Below, in pieces: positions 14,431 through 15,570 of a DNA stretch of 15,570 nt (positions within the stretch are counted from its first letter, which is position 1; each line of letters begins with the position of its first letter). Made by a program: the position numbers and the translations under genes. The notes under the pieces were generated by a model, which ran no database searches, was not told the origin of the DNA, and was given only the letters and a program-made list of their open reading frames with translations. Source of the DNA: JBOGTC01 sp050692055 (GTDB lineage Bacteria; Chloroflexota; Limnocylindria; QHBO01); contig JBOGTC010000108.1 in the NCBI GenBank assembly GCA_050692055.1, positions 1-15,570 on the forward strand, read 5' to 3'.

Positions 14431-15570
14431 TCGTTCCGCTGGCCCTCATCGGTCTGATCGCGCTGCCGATCATCGTCGCCTACTACATGTTGCGGCTCCG
14501 TCGCCGCGACGTCCCCGTCGGGTCCACCTTCCTGTGGCAGCAGCTCGTCCGCGACGTCGAGGCCAACGCGCCGTGGCAGCGGCTGCGATTCAGCTGGCTG
14601 CTCGTCCTGCAGCTCCTCATCGCCGCGCTCGTGGTGCTGGCGGCGGCACGGCCCTTCATGACCGTCCAATCCGACCTGGCGGCGAACGTGGTGCTGATCC
14701 TCGACACATCCGCCTCGATGAGCGCGGTGGATACCGACGGCGAGCGCATGGAGCTGGCTCGCCAGGCGGGCCGCGACGTGGTCAGCCAGCTGCCGGCGAA
14801 CGGCCGCATCACGGTCGTGGCAGCGGACGACACGGCCCACGTCCTGGCCACGGAGACCGATGACCGCGCGGCGGCACTCGAGGCCATCGCCGGCGTCGAG
14901 GCGACGCAGCTTCCCGGCGACCTGACCGATGCCTTCGCCCTCGCCTCGGCTCTGGCTGCGCGAGAGGCAGACTCGACCGTCGTGGTCGTGACCGATGCCG
15001 GAGGCGGCCGCCTGCCGCCTGTCGGCATCGGCACCCGGGTCAGTGTCGAGCGCGTGGGCGACACCGATGCGAACCAGGCCGTGGCCGCTCTCGCAACGCT
15101 GCGCCGCGCCGGCGGGGCCCAGCTCGACCTGTTCGTGGCGGTCAGCAACGCATCCGACGCGGCGGCGACGCGGCGGCTCGAGATCTACGCCGACGGTGAC
15201 CTCGTCGACGCGCGAGACCTCACCATCGGCGCTGGCGAGCGCAGCGAGGCACTGATCAGCACCGTGCCGCCCTCGGCCTCGACGATCGAGGCGCGGCTGG
15301 CCGGCAGCGACGCGCTGGCGATCGACGACACCGCCTTCGCGCTGGTGCCCAGCGACGCGCCGGTGCGCGCGCTGCTCGTCAGCGACGGCAACACCTTCCT
15401 GGAGAACGCGCTCGCGCTGCTGCCGGGGCTGGAGCTCTACGCGGTGGGCGGCGCGGGCTACGCCGACGCGCTCGAGCAGGCCGCTGACGAGGGCACGCCC
15501 TACGGCGCCATCGTCTTCGACCGCTTCGTTCCCGACGAGCCGCCAGGCGTGCCGGCCCTCTACGTGGGGC
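14427..15570 (+). CDS. BatA-like membrane VWA-domain protein (3' end beyond window)
   Basis: The first 381 residues are visible, starting with GTG in a GTGA overlap with DUF58. An N-terminal helix (2-22) is followed by the BatA-type segment GSTFLWQQLVRDVEANAPWQ (32-51) and a second helix (about 56-76). A VWA domain (about 86-200) then has an intact MIDAS DTSAS (93-97), a threonine in GDLTD (164-168) and VVVTDAGG (186-193). A beta-rich region (about 205-308) and the start of a class I amidotransferase-like region (VRALLVSDGNTFLENAL, 313-329) lie before the cut. Both helices precede the VWA domain, so it may be extracytoplasmic or cytoplasmic depending on the N-terminus; BatA models usually place a hairpin of helices with the VWA domain outside. 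It completes the MoxR-DUF58-VWA trio. Confidence 0.9.
   Translation, partial: MIVPLALIGLIALPIIVAYYMLRLRRRDVPVGSTFLWQQLVRDVEANAPWQRLRFSWLLVLQLLIAALVVLAAARPFMTVQSDLAANVVLILDTSASMSAVDTDGERMELARQAGRDVVSQLPANGRITVVAADDTAHVLATETDDRAAALEAIAGVEATQLPGDLTDAFALASALAAREADSTVVVVTDAGGGRLPPVGIGTRVSVERVGDTDANQAVAALATLRRAGGAQLDLFVAVSNASDAAATRRLEIYADGDLVDARDLTIGAGERSEALISTVPPSASTIEARLAGSDALAIDDTAFALVPSDAPVRALLVSDGNTFLENALALLPGLELYAVGGAGYADALEQAADEGTPYGAIVFDRFVPDEPPGVPALYVG

Overview
The window is GC-rich (roughly 70% by eye), almost fully coding DNA from a free-living bacterium. Coupled start/stop codons (ATGA and GTGA overlaps), frequent GTG starts, an epoxyqueuosine reductase, a DUF1015 protein and an ABC/MoxR/DUF58/VWA operon suggest a Chloroflexota-like genome (for example an environmental Limnocylindria/Ellin6529-type lineage). 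That placement is a moderate-to-low-confidence guess, because no taxonomic marker such as 16S rRNA is present. I see no phage, insertion sequence, CRISPR array or plasmid functions.

Left arm, all on the minus strand (read right to left from about 5710 to 2): an orphan membrane GAF-sensor histidine kinase; queG, overlapping it by 4 bp; a 318-bp non-coding stretch with a three-copy 20-bp repeat and a hairpin; a DUF1015 protein; an alpha/beta-hydrolase-fold protein whose nucleophile serine is replaced by glycine; and a tRNA-Glu(CUC) with a clear extended -10 promoter.

Right arm, all on the plus strand (5861 to beyond the window end): a long operon starting at a 150-bp divergent junction with the kinase. 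It encodes a large exported/membrane protein with a class I glutamine-amidotransferase-like region and Gly/Phe-rich stretches, an ABC-2 type ATPase, its six-helix permease, a three-helix coiled-coil protein with a collagen-like PGxSGQ repeat linker, a MoxR AAA+ ATPase, a DUF58 protein, and a BatA-like VWA protein cut by the window edge. Most genes are joined by 4-bp overlaps. The exception is a 247-bp gap between moxR and DUF58 that looks non-coding and may hold an internal promoter.

The most likely 'system' is the right-arm operon. MoxR, DUF58 and membrane VWA proteins are known to work together as a chaperone-like module (Bat/aerotolerance-type loci). Here the module is fused operonically to an ABC exporter and two unusual membrane/exported proteins with low-complexity extracytoplasmic segments. 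I infer a cell-envelope assembly, secretion or stress-response machine, possibly controlled by the divergent kinase. Its substrate cannot be read from the sequence.
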